From Collinsella sp. (GTDB taxonomy: Bacteria; Actinomycetota; Coriobacteriia; Coriobacteriales; Coriobacteriaceae), in assembly GCA_019414245.1 (NCBI GenBank), contig DXMK01000004.1:175349-239348 (forward strand): a stretch of DNA of 64,000 nucleotides. The letters run 5' to 3'. The notes below the pieces were generated by a model. That model worked only from the letters and a program-made list of their open reading frames with translations, made no database searches and was not told where the DNA came from. The position numbers and the translations under genes were made by a program. Positions 32,174 to 40,727 of this stretch are shown here, in pieces; the first letter of the stretch is position 1; every line of letters begins with the position of its first letter.

Positions 32174-33829
32174 ATGTTTTGTCGCTCGTGTGGCACGCCG
32201 CTTGTCGACGACGCCCTCTTTTGCCCCGTCTGCGGCGCGCCCGTAGCACCCGACCAGGTCGCGGCCACGCAGCAACCCCAGCCTGCCGCGCCCGCTCCCC
32301 AGCAATACGTGCCCGTGCAGCAGCCCGCGCGGCGCAAGCGTTCCAAGAAGCCCCTCATCGCCCTTGCCGCGGTGCTTGCCGTGGCGGCGGGTGTCGGCGG
32401 TGGCGCGCTGTTCTACTTTACCCAGATCGCGACCACCCCAATCGATGAGAAAACCTTCCCGGACAGCGGCATGCGTGCGCTTGTCTCGACCAAGTACGAC
32501 ACTAACGGTGACGGCCGCATCTCACGCGACGAGGCCAAGGCGGTGACGTCGGTCGAGCTGGACGGCATCACGTCGACGCAGGGCCTGGGCAAGGTGTTCC
32601 CCAACGTTACCAGTGTGGAAAATGGCGGGGACAAACTCGTCAACCTGGATCTTTCGGGCTGCGGCGACCTTAAGACCGTCGAGCTTAACTCGGCGAGTAA
32701 TGTCACTGTCGTTAATCTGGACGGTTGCGACGACATCGAGAAGCTCGACCTCAAAAATGCCGAAAACCTTAAAAGCATCGATTTTTCGGGCAAAAAGAAG
32801 CTCGCCACGTTGGCGCTGCCGCAGGATACGAAGATTACCGGCATTAAGGACACACAGCTTGACGAGCTGTGGCTGCCGATGTCCTATGAAGGCACCGATA
32901 AGAGCGATGCGTACGGCGATATCTACGAGATCGAGCGTGACGAGAACGGTTACGTCACGGGCTTCACGTCTGCCGTCAAGCAAGGTGGCGGCGTAAGCTA
33001 CAGCGTCGAGCACGATGAGTCGCATCGTATCTCTGAGATTGAGGAAGATCTGGCGGGCGGTTACGAGAACGCCAACACGTTTACGTACGACGCTGACGGT
33101 AACGTCACGCGCATCGACTGCGATGCCGACATTAGCGATTCGTCGAGCACCACGACGTTTACCTACGACGCGGACGGAAACCTGATCAACAAGACGACCC
33201 ATGCGGGTTACGGCGAGAGTGCGAGCACATATGTCTACCAGGACGGCAACATGGTAACCGACACCGATACCAGCCCGGGCAATCCTCGGACGGTCGTGTA
33301 TTCGTACGGATACGACAAGGATCGCGTGACGTCCTTTACGCTGGACTGTCAGGGCGACACCGTGGGCACCAGGTGGACGATCACCGCTGGCTACGAGTAT
33401 GACAAGGACGGCAACATTTCGCGTATCTCGCCTGTGGCATATGACTCGCACGGCAACGATTACGGCTCGCTGAACTCGTATGCCGCGGTGGATTATTCGT
33501 ACAGCGACGGAAAGCTCGACAGGATCGATTCCGAGCGCGGCGGCTATGCGGAGTTTTACTATGACGACCACGGCAACCTGACGTTGGTCGACGAGTATGC
33601 CGGCCGCGGTTCGGATGCCGAGTTTGAGTTTGAGCACGAGGTCGAGTACCAGCGCTACTTCTGCAGCAAGCACGAGAAGAACAAGCCAGAGGAGTGGATT
33701 CGTCTGGATGCAGAGTACGACGTCGACCAGGGTAGCTGGAACAATGACTCCGATTATGGTCGTGAGTGCTTTGCAACCATGTACAAGCTCGATCCGCTGG
33801 CGGCAAGGCTGAACCCGTTCATCAAGTAA
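32174..33829 (+). CDS. Zinc-ribbon membrane protein with EF-hand-like and YD repeats
   Basis: 551 aa from ATG 32174 (AAAGGAG upstream). Order: zinc ribbon (MFCRSCGTPLVDDALFCPVC, two CXXC), a Pro/Gln-rich stretch, one membrane helix (about 58-80), an EF-hand or dockerin-like loop (YDTNGDGRISRDEAK), a short leucine-rich-like region (LDLSGCGDLKTVEL, LDLKNAENLKSI), then four or more YD/Rhs-like repeats (FTYDADGNVTRI, FTYDADGNLINK, YEYDKDGNISRI). Topology suggests cytosolic zinc ribbon and surface-exposed repeats. Function unknown, perhaps adhesion or host carbohydrate contact (inference). Confidence 0.72.
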   Translation: MFCRSCGTPLVDDALFCPVCGAPVAPDQVAATQQPQPAAPAPQQYVPVQQPARRKRSKKPLIALAAVLAVAAGVGGGALFYFTQIATTPIDEKTFPDSGMRALVSTKYDTNGDGRISRDEAKAVTSVELDGITSTQGLGKVFPNVTSVENGGDKLVNLDLSGCGDLKTVELNSASNVTVVNLDGCDDIEKLDLKNAENLKSIDFSGKKKLATLALPQDTKITGIKDTQLDELWLPMSYEGTDKSDAYGDIYEIERDENGYVTGFTSAVKQGGGVSYSVEHDESHRISEIEEDLAGGYENANTFTYDADGNVTRIDCDADISDSSSTTTFTYDADGNLINKTTHAGYGESASTYVYQDGNMVTDTDTSPGNPRTVVYSYGYDKDRVTSFTLDCQGDTVGTRWTITAGYEYDKDGNISRISPVAYDSHGNDYGSLNSYAAVDYSYSDGKLDRIDSERGGYAEFYYDDHGNLTLVDEYAGRGSDAEFEFEHEVEYQRYFCSKHEKNKPEEWIRLDAEYDVDQGSWNNDSDYGRECFATMYKLDPLAARLNPFIK

Positions 33830-33841
33830 CAGCCCACTCGC

Positions 33842-33880
33842 AAACCACCCAAAGGGGACAGGCACCTTTGGGTGGTTTTT
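33842..33880 (+). repeat. AAAGGGGACAGGCACCTTT palindrome acting as terminator
   Basis: AACCACCCAAAGG / CCTTTGGGTGGTT around GGACAGGCA, followed by TTT. It ends the zinc-ribbon gene transcript and belongs to the same family as 31313-31351. Confidence 0.75.
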
Positions 33881-33896
33881 GCTGAAGGGCGGGTGT

Positions 33897-34058
33897 CTGC
33901 GGCGGTTTGTCTCGATCTGTAACAGTAACTCGGCATAAATGGGCCTAGCTGTTACAGATCGAGACAAAGAGCTGGTGCCGTTCGGGAACGTCTCGATCTG
34001 TAACATCTGGAGCCGATATTGCCGTCTAGATGTTACAGATCGAGACAAACCGCCGCAG
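33897..34058. repeat. Nested double palindrome GTCTCGATCTGTAAC
   Basis: Palindrome one has arms 33907-33925 and 33949-33967; palindrome two has arms 33990-34008 and 34028-34046; each is a perfect 19-bp pair containing TCTCGATCTGTAAC. The outermost 27 bp (33897-33923 and 34032-34058) are also exact complements, so the whole 162 bp can fold as one cruciform or as two hairpins. Confidence 0.8.
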
Positions 34059-34090
34059 TGGGCTGCGCCGCCCCGTCCAAGCCGCAGAAA

Positions 34091-34129
34091 AAAGGTAGAT
34101 TTTTAGGCATGTCCTAAAAATCTACCTTT
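34091..34129. terminator. Palindrome AAAGGTAGATTTTTAGG, bidirectional terminator
   Basis: Perfect 17-bp arms 34091-34107 and 34113-34129 around CATGT. It lies between convergent genes and gives T runs in both directions. The core AGGCATGTCCT is the complement of the GGACATGCCT core of the copy inside the M16 gene. Confidence 0.75.
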
Positions 34130-34134
34130 GTGCG

Positions 34135-37100
34135 TTAAGCGAACAGGTCGACTATGTTGAAGTTGGCGTTGCTCTTGGCGATGACGTCACGGCCGCCAAA
34201 GACGCAGGTCGGTGACTCGGTCGCGATACGCGTCACGTCGGCGCCGAGCGAGCGTAGCTCACCGGGCGTGGCGGCGAGCATCTGGGCGCGGCGCTTTTCG
34301 CGCGCGTTGGGATCGAGTCCGGCCAGGTAGGTCGTGTTGCGGCGCTTGGTGAGCGCGTAGGGCTTCACCGGCGCGTCAATGCCGCTCACGCAGCTCACGA
34401 TAAAGCCCTCAAAGGCGGCCTCGTCGGGCTCAAAGCTGCCGAGCCATTCGCCTGCGCGCGCCACGCGCTCAATCGAGGGATCGATCGCCGGGTCGCGGTA
34501 GGTGTAGAACGCCGTTTGACGCTCGCCAGCCGCGCGGAATCCGCAACCGTATGCGCCGCCCTTCACACGGATCTCGTTCCACAGGTAGTCGTAGGAGAGC
34601 GCGTTGGCGGCAACCGCCCAGGCGCCCGTCACGTCGAGCCCCAAGCGACGCGGGTCGCACGCGCTTGCCGCAAAGCAAATGTCGCTGGGGATGACGAAAG
34701 CCTCGTGACGGTCGCGCGGCGTCGGCACCACGAGCGCGTTGCGGCCGGCATCGGCGCCGTCGCCTGCGCCAAGCCCCAGGTCGCCCGCGGCATCCCAGTA
34801 CGCGTCAAAGTCCTCATCGCTGCCGGTAAAGCTCGCCAGGCAGCCGTCGGCCACAAAGATGCGGTCTGCCAGCTCGGCAAGCTTGGCGCGCAGATTGTCC
34901 AGTCGCTCGTCAAAGTGCTCGAGCAGATCGCGCAGGAACAGGTAGAAGTCCACGCCCGAAAGCTGCTCGCGCACCACGGCCGAAGGCGAGCTGTAGCTCA
35001 TCGCGCGACCGAGCGCCGCCGAGTGACCGTTGTTGATAAAGCCCTGCTCAAGCCCAATGCGAATCTGCGTGAGCACGTCGCGCACGCGGTCGGCGTCGGC
35101 ATCGAGCAAAAGCGTGCTCGACCACACCTCGCGCGGCAGGCTCGCCAGCGCGTCGATCTTCTCGGACAGGGCGCCGGCGCTCACCAGCAGGTAGGGGCGC
35201 ACGCCGTCCACGTCGGGCTGCGTCATGACCTCGGTCGTAAAGCTCAAAAAGCCCAGCTTGCCGGCGAGCAGGTTGTCAAGTTCCTCGGCCGAGTGCTCGC
35301 TCGTGGGCAGCTGTTTGAGCAGACGGCAGAGCAGCGTCACGTAGGGCAGGTCCTCAAACGCGACGCATCCCAGGTCGAAATACTGCATGGCATAGGCCAG
35401 GCGGTTGGTGGGAATGCCGTGGCGCAGGCAGGGGATGGGCGCGGTCGTGTCCACGACCAGCGGCGGCTCGGGGCGCGCCTCGCCAATGTCGGACACGCGC
35501 AGACGCGGCAGCGTGGCCTTGGCCTCGGGCGTGTCTTCTGCCTCCTGCGCGGCACGCAGCGCGGCCGTGCGCTCGACCACGTCGGCCAGCTCGGCATCGG
35601 TCATGGCGTCGCGCTTGGCTGTCAGCTCGGCGGTCTCGGCACCCTCTGCGCCCTCGGCGGCGTCCACCGGAACCAGCTCGACCAGCGCCATGTGGTCGTT
35701 CTCCAGCACGAGCTCGCACAGCAGGTCCTCAAAGTAGCTGCCTTCCAGCTCGCTGCGCAGCTCCTCGTACACCGGGCCGTACTTGAGCGCCAGCGTCGCG
35801 GCGTCGTCATCGTAGAGCCACGTGCTCAGCGCGTCGCACGCAATGGCCACGCCGTCGGCGATGCCGTAGTCGCGCTGGCGCAGATCGTATTCGTTGCTGC
35901 TGATGATGGCTTCCAGGCGCTCGCGCGGAACGCCGTGCTCGCACAGGTCGCGGCAGGCGTCCTGGAACACGCGGCGCAGCTCGCGCGCCACGCCGGGCTG
36001 CGCGTTTTGCAGCATGATGAGCTCGTAGGGCTGCAGGCACTCGGCCGCGGTGTAGCTCACCACGTTGCCGCCCAGGCCGGCGGCCAGAATGGCCTTCTTA
36101 ACCGGCGCTTCGTTGGAGCCCAGCAGCGCCTCGAACAGGATATCCGCCGCAATCGTGCGCTTGCGATCGAGCGCGCTGCCCAGCACCAGGCCCAGGCCCA
36201 CCAGGGCGTTCTCGGGCGTGGTGGCCATCTCGACGCGCTTGTACTCGCAGGTCACAGGCGCCTGCGCGTCCAGCGGATTGGGCGCCAGCGCGGACGGGTC
36301 CTCGCCGGCGGCGACGGCGGCGTCCATGCGGCGGCTCGCGGCACTCGACCGCGACAGATAGCGTTCGTCCAAAAAGGCCAGGGCGCGGTCCACGTCCAGG
36401 TCGCCGTAGAGCGTGATGTAGGAGTTGGAGGGGTTGTAGTGGCGCGCGTGCGTATCCAGGAACTGCTCGTAAGTGAGCGCGGGAATCGCGCGCGGGTCGC
36501 CGCCGCTTTCGTGCGCATAGGCGGTATCGGGATAGAGCGCGGCGTTGACGGCGTCGTCCAGCACGCTCATGGGGTCGGACAGCGCGCCCTTCATCTCGTT
36601 GAACACCACGCCGTTATAGCGCAGCGTCCCCTCGCGTAGATTTTTGGGACATGCCTCAAAATCTACCTCGCCGGCGTCCTCCGGCAGGTCCAGCTCGTAG
36701 TGCCAGCCCTCCTGCTCAAAGATGGTGGGCTTGGTATAGATGGCCGGGTTGAACACCGCGTCCAAGTACACGTCCATCAGGTTATAGAGGTCCTGCTCGT
36801 TGGTGGTGGCAACGGGGTAGATGGTCTTGTCGGGGTAGGTCATGGCGTTGAGGAACGTCTGCATGGAGCTCTTGATCAGGTCGACAAACGGCTCCTTGAC
36901 GGGGAACTTGGCCGATCCGCACAGCACCGAGTGCTCAAGAATATGGAACACGCCGGTAGAATCGGCCGGCGGCGTCTTAAAGCCAATGGCAAAGGCCTTG
37001 TTTTCGTCGTCGCACGCCAGGTACAGCAGGCGCGCGCCCGAGGTGGTATGGCGCAGTACGTAAGCGTCTGCGTCGAGCTCGGGCACGGTCTCGCAGCGCT

Positions 37101-37182
37101 CGACGGTAAAGCCGTGGCAGGTAGTGCCGGGCACCAGCAGCGCGGCAGCAGCGGCGCGCGGGTCGGTTGAGGTAGTGGACAT
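34135..37182 (-). CDS. M16C-family metallopeptidase (presequence protease-like)
   Basis: 1015 aa from ATG 37182 (AAAGGAG upstream). Zinc motif HILEH (inverted HXXEH) near residue 75, followed further on by NEMKGALSDP, which carries the distal zinc-ligand Glu. The four-domain length fits the PreP/Cym1 M16C group, degrading short peptides in a closed chamber. It has no signal peptide, so it is probably cytosolic. Odd: the stretch VDFEACPKNLREG just before LRYNGVVFNEMKG is encoded by an imperfect palindrome (36636-36666) of a family also found between genes, so it looks like an in-frame repeat insertion. Confidence 0.87.
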   Translation of the reverse strand: MSTTSTDPRAAAAALLVPGTTCHGFTVERCETVPELDADAYVLRHTTSGARLLYLACDDENKAFAIGFKTPPADSTGVFHILEHSVLCGSAKFPVKEPFVDLIKSSMQTFLNAMTYPDKTIYPVATTNEQDLYNLMDVYLDAVFNPAIYTKPTIFEQEGWHYELDLPEDAGEVDFEACPKNLREGTLRYNGVVFNEMKGALSDPMSVLDDAVNAALYPDTAYAHESGGDPRAIPALTYEQFLDTHARHYNPSNSYITLYGDLDVDRALAFLDERYLSRSSAASRRMDAAVAAGEDPSALAPNPLDAQAPVTCEYKRVEMATTPENALVGLGLVLGSALDRKRTIAADILFEALLGSNEAPVKKAILAAGLGGNVVSYTAAECLQPYELIMLQNAQPGVARELRRVFQDACRDLCEHGVPRERLEAIISSNEYDLRQRDYGIADGVAIACDALSTWLYDDDAATLALKYGPVYEELRSELEGSYFEDLLCELVLENDHMALVELVPVDAAEGAEGAETAELTAKRDAMTDAELADVVERTAALRAAQEAEDTPEAKATLPRLRVSDIGEARPEPPLVVDTTAPIPCLRHGIPTNRLAYAMQYFDLGCVAFEDLPYVTLLCRLLKQLPTSEHSAEELDNLLAGKLGFLSFTTEVMTQPDVDGVRPYLLVSAGALSEKIDALASLPREVWSSTLLLDADADRVRDVLTQIRIGLEQGFINNGHSAALGRAMSYSSPSAVVREQLSGVDFYLFLRDLLEHFDERLDNLRAKLAELADRIFVADGCLASFTGSDEDFDAYWDAAGDLGLGAGDGADAGRNALVVPTPRDRHEAFVIPSDICFAASACDPRRLGLDVTGAWAVAANALSYDYLWNEIRVKGGAYGCGFRAAGERQTAFYTYRDPAIDPSIERVARAGEWLGSFEPDEAAFEGFIVSCVSGIDAPVKPYALTKRRNTTYLAGLDPNAREKRRAQMLAATPGELRSLGADVTRIATESPTCVFGGRDVIAKSNANFNIVDLFA
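36636..36666. repeat. GTAGATTTTT palindrome inside the M16 coding region
   Basis: GTAGATTTTTGGGACATGCC then TCAAAATCTAC; 11 of 13 arm positions pair. Intergenic relatives lie at 34091-34129 and 26713-26743. In the reading frame of the peptidase it encodes VDFEACPKNLR. Confidence 0.7.
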
Positions 37183-37272
37183 ATGCAGTCTCCTTTGACG
37201 CCCCAGCGGGGGCGAATCGAGTCGAATCCCCGAGAGTATACCCATATGGGGCCTTCGACCAATCTGCCGGAT

Positions 37273-37336
37273 GAGCGTGGATTTTCGGACGAAATCGGCC
37301 GCCAAAAGCTCAAAAACCGTCCAAATATCCACGCTC
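37273..37336. repeat. GAGCGTGGAT palindrome
   Basis: Left arm GAGCGTGGATTTTCGGACG (37273-37291), right arm CGTCCAAATATCCACGCTC (37318-37336), 17 of 19 pairs, 26-nt loop. A right-arm-like piece, CGTCCAATAATCCACGCTC, occurs alone at 42450-42468. Confidence 0.65.
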
Positions 37337-37350
37337 GCGCGTCAAGTACG

Positions 37351-37410
37351 TATCTCTCACCTCACATTCATCTCTACGACGAGGGATGAATGTGAGACAG
37401 GTAGAAGATA
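37351..37410. repeat. TATCTCTC...ACGAGGGATG hairpin, relative of the 42.5-kb arrays
   Basis: Inverted box TATCTCTCAC at 37351, direct box ACGAGGGATG at 37379 (28 bp apart, the same spacing as in both 42.5-kb arrays). A perfect 12-bp stem CTCACATTCATC / GATGAATGTGAG lies across them. With the palindrome before it, it occupies the 430-bp gap between the M16 gene and gntR-4; the rest is AT-rich promoter-like DNA. Confidence 0.55.
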
Positions 37411-37612
37411 AAAATCAATCGGCTTATCGGATGCATATACCGCCATCAGATTGAAGCTGTATGCGGAAATGGATGGACTCTACACCGCTTACGCAAAATA
37501 ACCCCTCGTTTGCTAAAACATTATAGGAAATGGCGTGGAGTGCTAAAAAGTTCTAATACAATATAAGTCATTTATCTATAGGCTGCTGATTCCATGTAAA
37601 GGTATGGTTGAT

Positions 37613-38317
37613 ATGGTTGAGGCAAATAGCGTTATCCCCCTGTACAAACAGATTGTTCGTGCGCTTTCTGATTCAATCGCCAACGGCACGTACCGCCCGG
37701 GAGATAAGCTTCCGACCGAGGCGGAGCTTATCGAGCAATTTGGTGTGAGCCGAATAACGGTTCGCTCCGCAATTAAAGAAATGGAAGATGCTGGGCTTGT
37801 TGAGAGGGCTCGCGGCAAGGGCACGTTCGTTTCGTCGGACACGCAGATGTATGCCGCGGACGACCGTGAGAGCTTTACCCATTCGTGCCAGCTTGCGGGC
37901 AAACAGGCGTCTACCAGGGTTCTCGAAATGGGCTGGGACTTCCCAAGTCTGCGAGACGCGAAGTTCCTGGGCGTAGGCGATACCCAAAAGGTATTGCGTA
38001 GCCGTCGTTTGCGCCTTGTGGATGGCAAGCCCACGATGCTGGAAACCAATAGCTATTCCGCTGCGCTTTCTTTTTTGGAGCATGAGTCCCTCGATGATTC
38101 ACTGATGGCGGTACTCGATCGCCAGGGGATCAAGATGGGTCCCAACACGCGTACGCTCGAGGTCTGCTATGCGAGCGAGCTCGAGGCGGCATACCTTAAC
38201 GTGGAGCTGGACTCTTCGCTGCTTCTGTTTGTCGATAGACGTTATGCCCCAAGTGGTGAGCCGCTTTTCATCTCCCGTCAGGTGTACTGCACCGAGCGAC
38301 TGAAGTTCTATTTGTAA
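37613..38317 (+). CDS. GntR/HutC-family transcriptional regulator (gntR-4)
   Basis: 234 aa from ATG 37613 (AAAGG ten bases upstream; ATG 37604 is only one base from it). Winged HTH (PLYKQIVRALSDSIANGTY, FGVSRITVRSAIKEM, RGKGTFV) and UTRA domain at about 90-230. First gene of the second PTS cluster. ACAATATARGT-like sequence occurs both before this gene (37558-37568) and before the IIA gene (38419-38429), which may be its operator or overlapping -10 elements. Confidence 0.87.
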   Translation: MVEANSVIPLYKQIVRALSDSIANGTYRPGDKLPTEAELIEQFGVSRITVRSAIKEMEDAGLVERARGKGTFVSSDTQMYAADDRESFTHSCQLAGKQASTRVLEMGWDFPSLRDAKFLGVGDTQKVLRSRRLRLVDGKPTMLETNSYSAALSFLEHESLDDSLMAVLDRQGIKMGPNTRTLEVCYASELEAAYLNVELDSSLLLFVDRRYAPSGEPLFISRQVYCTERLKFYL

Positions 38318-38328
38318 ATTAGAGATAG

Positions 38329-38350
38329 ATTGGTCGATTTACCGACCAAT
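38329..38350 (+). terminator. Weak hairpin after gntR-4
   Basis: ATTGGTCG / CGACCAAT with a 6-nt loop and only TTGTT-like sequence following. It may attenuate transcription into the PTS genes. Confidence 0.4.
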
Positions 38351-38452
38351 TGTTACCGTTCGCGGATTTGGAAAATAGACACACCACGTAGGGTAGATTG
38401 CTAATATACTTTGTTATGACAATATAGTACGTCCTATTGGTATTGGAGAACT

Positions 38453-38872
38453 ATGAATAAGATATTGCTAGCGAGTCATGGTTATCTCGCCCAAGGCATG
38501 AAAAGCTCTCTGGAGATTCTGATGGGCACCAACGACCGAATCGAGTGCCTGTGCGCCTATGTCGATGACGATTCAAGGGACGTCGCGGCGTTGATTGATG
38601 CATGGATGGAGACGAGGGACCCTGCCGACTCTTGGTTTGTCGTGACTGACATCTTTGGCGGCTCTGTAAACAACGAATTCATTCAGAGGCAGACTGCCGG
38701 ATCGTTTACGTTGATCGCCGGAATGAACTTGCCGCTGCTGGTGGAAATGGTTACACAGCTGGACTCTCTGGATGCGGACAAGGCCAAAGCCGCGGTCGAG
38801 GGATCGCGTTCGTTTATTCAGCTTTGCGAGGCGACGGACATGCTTGCCGGCGCCGAGGAAGAAGATTTCTAG
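38453..38872 (+). CDS. PTS mannose-family EIIA
   Basis: 139 aa single IIA domain, phospho-His H9 (ILLASHGYLAQG) and TDIFGGSVNNEF. Its separate IIB partner lies 71 bp downstream. AT-richer promoter region than the first PTS operon. It accepts phosphate from HPr and passes it to IIB. Confidence 0.9.
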   Translation: MNKILLASHGYLAQGMKSSLEILMGTNDRIECLCAYVDDDSRDVAALIDAWMETRDPADSWFVVTDIFGGSVNNEFIQRQTAGSFTLIAGMNLPLLVEMVTQLDSLDADKAKAAVEGSRSFIQLCEATDMLAGAEEEDF

Positions 38873-38943
38873 TTAGTTCTGGTTCGAGCCCTAGCTAGGG
38901 GTCGCACCTGTCATTCCCTTTATCACGTGCGGAGATGATAACG

Positions 38944-39417
38944 ATGATTAAGCTTACGAGAGTTGATTACCGACTGATTCACGGCCAAGTTGCCATGTCC
39001 TGGACTCACGCTTTGGATGTAGATTGCATTCTGCTCGCCAGCGATGCTGTGGCAAAAGACGACATGAGGAAGGCGGCCTTGAGGCTCGCCCGCCCCAGCG
39101 GCGTTAAACTCGTCATCAAGGATGTTGACGCTGCTATCGAGGCGCTCAACAGCGGCGTTACCGACAAGTATTCGCTGTTTATCATCGCTGAGACGATTGA
39201 AGATGTCTATCGTCTCGCTAAGGGTTGCAAAGACATCAAAGAGATCAATCTGGGTGGAACCCGAAAGACCCCCGAGACCACGCTTCATCCGACCCCTGCA
39301 ATCTTCGCGACCGAGAAAGATGCCGAGCATATCCAAGAACTCCTGGGCGATGGCGTGGCCATCGAAATCCGTCAGGTTCCCAATGACGCTAAGGTGTTTG
39401 CCAAGGACGTTTTTTAG
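38944..39417 (+). CDS. PTS mannose-family EIIB
   Basis: 157 aa from ATG 38944 (CGGAG nine bases upstream; ATG 38935 is too close). Phospho-His H13 in RVDYRLIHGQVAMSW; full IIB fold through EIRQVPNDAKVF. It phosphorylates the incoming sugar at IIC/IID. A strong terminator follows, so IIA-IIB forms its own transcript unit. Confidence 0.92.
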   Translation: MIKLTRVDYRLIHGQVAMSWTHALDVDCILLASDAVAKDDMRKAALRLARPSGVKLVIKDVDAAIEALNSGVTDKYSLFIIAETIEDVYRLAKGCKDIKEINLGGTRKTPETTLHPTPAIFATEKDAEHIQELLGDGVAIEIRQVPNDAKVFAKDVF

Positions 39418-39467
39418 CCGAAAACATGCTGGTGCTCGGTATTTATTGAACCGATACTCTATGTCTA

Positions 39468-39500
39468 AGCCCGTCGATCATTTGATCGACGGGCTTTTTA
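39468..39500 (+). terminator. Rho-independent terminator after IIB
   Basis: AGCCCGTCGATCA / TGATCGACGGGCT with a 2-nt minimum loop, then TTTTT. It divides the PTS cluster into IIA-IIB and SIS-IIC-IID units. Confidence 0.88.
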
Positions 39501-39544
39501 TTGAAGAAAAATCAAAAAAATTTGAAATAGTTCTTGCATAGTTA

Positions 39545-39564
39545 GTTATATAAAGTATTATAAC
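39545..39564 (+). promoter_or_regulatory. Operator-like inverted repeat before SIS-4
   Basis: GTTATA-N8-TATAAC. On the minus strand it gives GACGTTATAAT, close to the site before the first PTS operon (14497-14507). It suggests cross-regulation of the two clusters. Confidence 0.45.
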
Positions 39565-39611
39565 GTCATGGGATGAATGAAGGGTTCATCCAAGTGAGTT
39601 AGGAGTAAGGG

Positions 39612-40646
39612 ATGTTCAATTTCGATGAGCCTCGTTACGAGAAGGTTGTGAGCGATGCCCTCGCTCTCCGTCCTCAGATTGAGGCTGCCGTGGACGAGGT
39701 CTGCGAGCAGGGTTATTCCAACATCTTCTTCATCGGCTGCGGCGGCACCTGGGCCCACACGCTCCCGATGAAGTATTGGGTCGAGACCACCACGGCCGAC
39801 GTCGACGTCCACTGCGAGATCGCCGCCGAGTTCCTCGCGTGCCCGCCCAAGACCTTCAACAAGGATTCGGTCTGCGTCTTCTCCACCCGTACCGGCACCA
39901 CCCCCGAGATCATTGAGGCTGCCAAGTTCTGCCAGGAGCAGGGCGCCCGCACGCTGATGTATGTCTCCAACGACAACACCCCGGCCACCGAGTACGCCGA
40001 TTACAAGTTCTTCAGCTTCGCCGAGGACGACGTTCTGTGCGAGGCCATCTACACCTACCAGATCACGCTGGTCGCCCGCTTCCTCAAGAACGCCGGCGCC
40101 TTCCCCAAGTACGACACCTTCATGGAGGAGTTCGGCAACATCGCTCCGTTCCTCATCAAGGCCAAGGACGCCCAGGACGAGCGCTGCGCCGCCATGGCCG
40201 AGGACTTCAAGGACACCGACTACCACATGGTGATCGGCTCCGGCATGCTCTGGGGCGAGGCCTACGACTACGCCATGTGCATCCTCGAGGAGATGCAGTG
40301 GATCAAGACCAAGTCCATCCACGCCGCCGAGTTCTTCCACGGCACCATCGAGCTGTGCGAGGAGGGCACGAGTCTCATCATGCTCTACGGCGAGGACGAC
40401 ACCCGTAAGCTTATGGACCGCGTGGACAACTTCACTCACATGCTCGCCGACGAGAAGGGCGTCAACGTCCGCGTGAACAAGTTTGACACCGCCGAGGTCG
40501 AGCTGCCGTTCAGCGACCCCGAGTTCCGCAAGATCGTCTCCCCGATGGTCACCTACACCATCACCGAGCGTCTGAGCTGCCATCTCGAGCACGTCCGTAA
40601 CCACCCGCTCACCACGCGTCGTTACTATCACCAGATGAACTACTAA
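39612..40646 (+). CDS. SIS-domain sugar-phosphate deglycase/isomerase-like protein (SIS-4)
   Basis: 344 aa, the longest of the four. FFIGCGGTWAHTLPMKYWV and FSTRTGTTPEIIEAA make the first phosphosugar site; AEFFHGTIELCEEG the second (HGTI instead of HGPF). It ends LTTRRYYHQMNY. It lies between IIB and IIC of the second PTS, behind its own terminator and promoter, so expression can be set apart from IIA-IIB. Function by context: processing the phosphorylated PTS substrate. Confidence 0.83.
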   Translation: MFNFDEPRYEKVVSDALALRPQIEAAVDEVCEQGYSNIFFIGCGGTWAHTLPMKYWVETTTADVDVHCEIAAEFLACPPKTFNKDSVCVFSTRTGTTPEIIEAAKFCQEQGARTLMYVSNDNTPATEYADYKFFSFAEDDVLCEAIYTYQITLVARFLKNAGAFPKYDTFMEEFGNIAPFLIKAKDAQDERCAAMAEDFKDTDYHMVIGSGMLWGEAYDYAMCILEEMQWIKTKSIHAAEFFHGTIELCEEGTSLIMLYGEDDTRKLMDRVDNFTHMLADEKGVNVRVNKFDTAEVELPFSDPEFRKIVSPMVTYTITERLSCHLEHVRNHPLTTRRYYHQMNY

Positions 40647-40667
40647 TCCTCTCAAATTGCTGCGGGT

Positions 40668-40706
40668 GTCTGCAGGCGAGCTGCGCAGAATGCCTCGCCT
40701 GCAGAC
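40668..40706 (+). other. Intercistronic hairpin SIS-4 / IIC
   Basis: Perfect 13-bp stem GTCTGCAGGCGAG / CTCGCCTGCAGAC with a 13-nt loop and no T run. Likely protects or uncouples the upstream mRNA. Confidence 0.55.
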
Positions 40707-40727
40707 CTATTTCTGGGGTTGATCGAA

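Noticed and set aside
34516..36639. Long plus-strand ORF of 707 codons opposite the M16 peptidase
   Set aside because: It is antisense to a gene with clear zinc motifs; its His/Arg/Ala/Val-rich composition is typical of GC-rich shadow frames.
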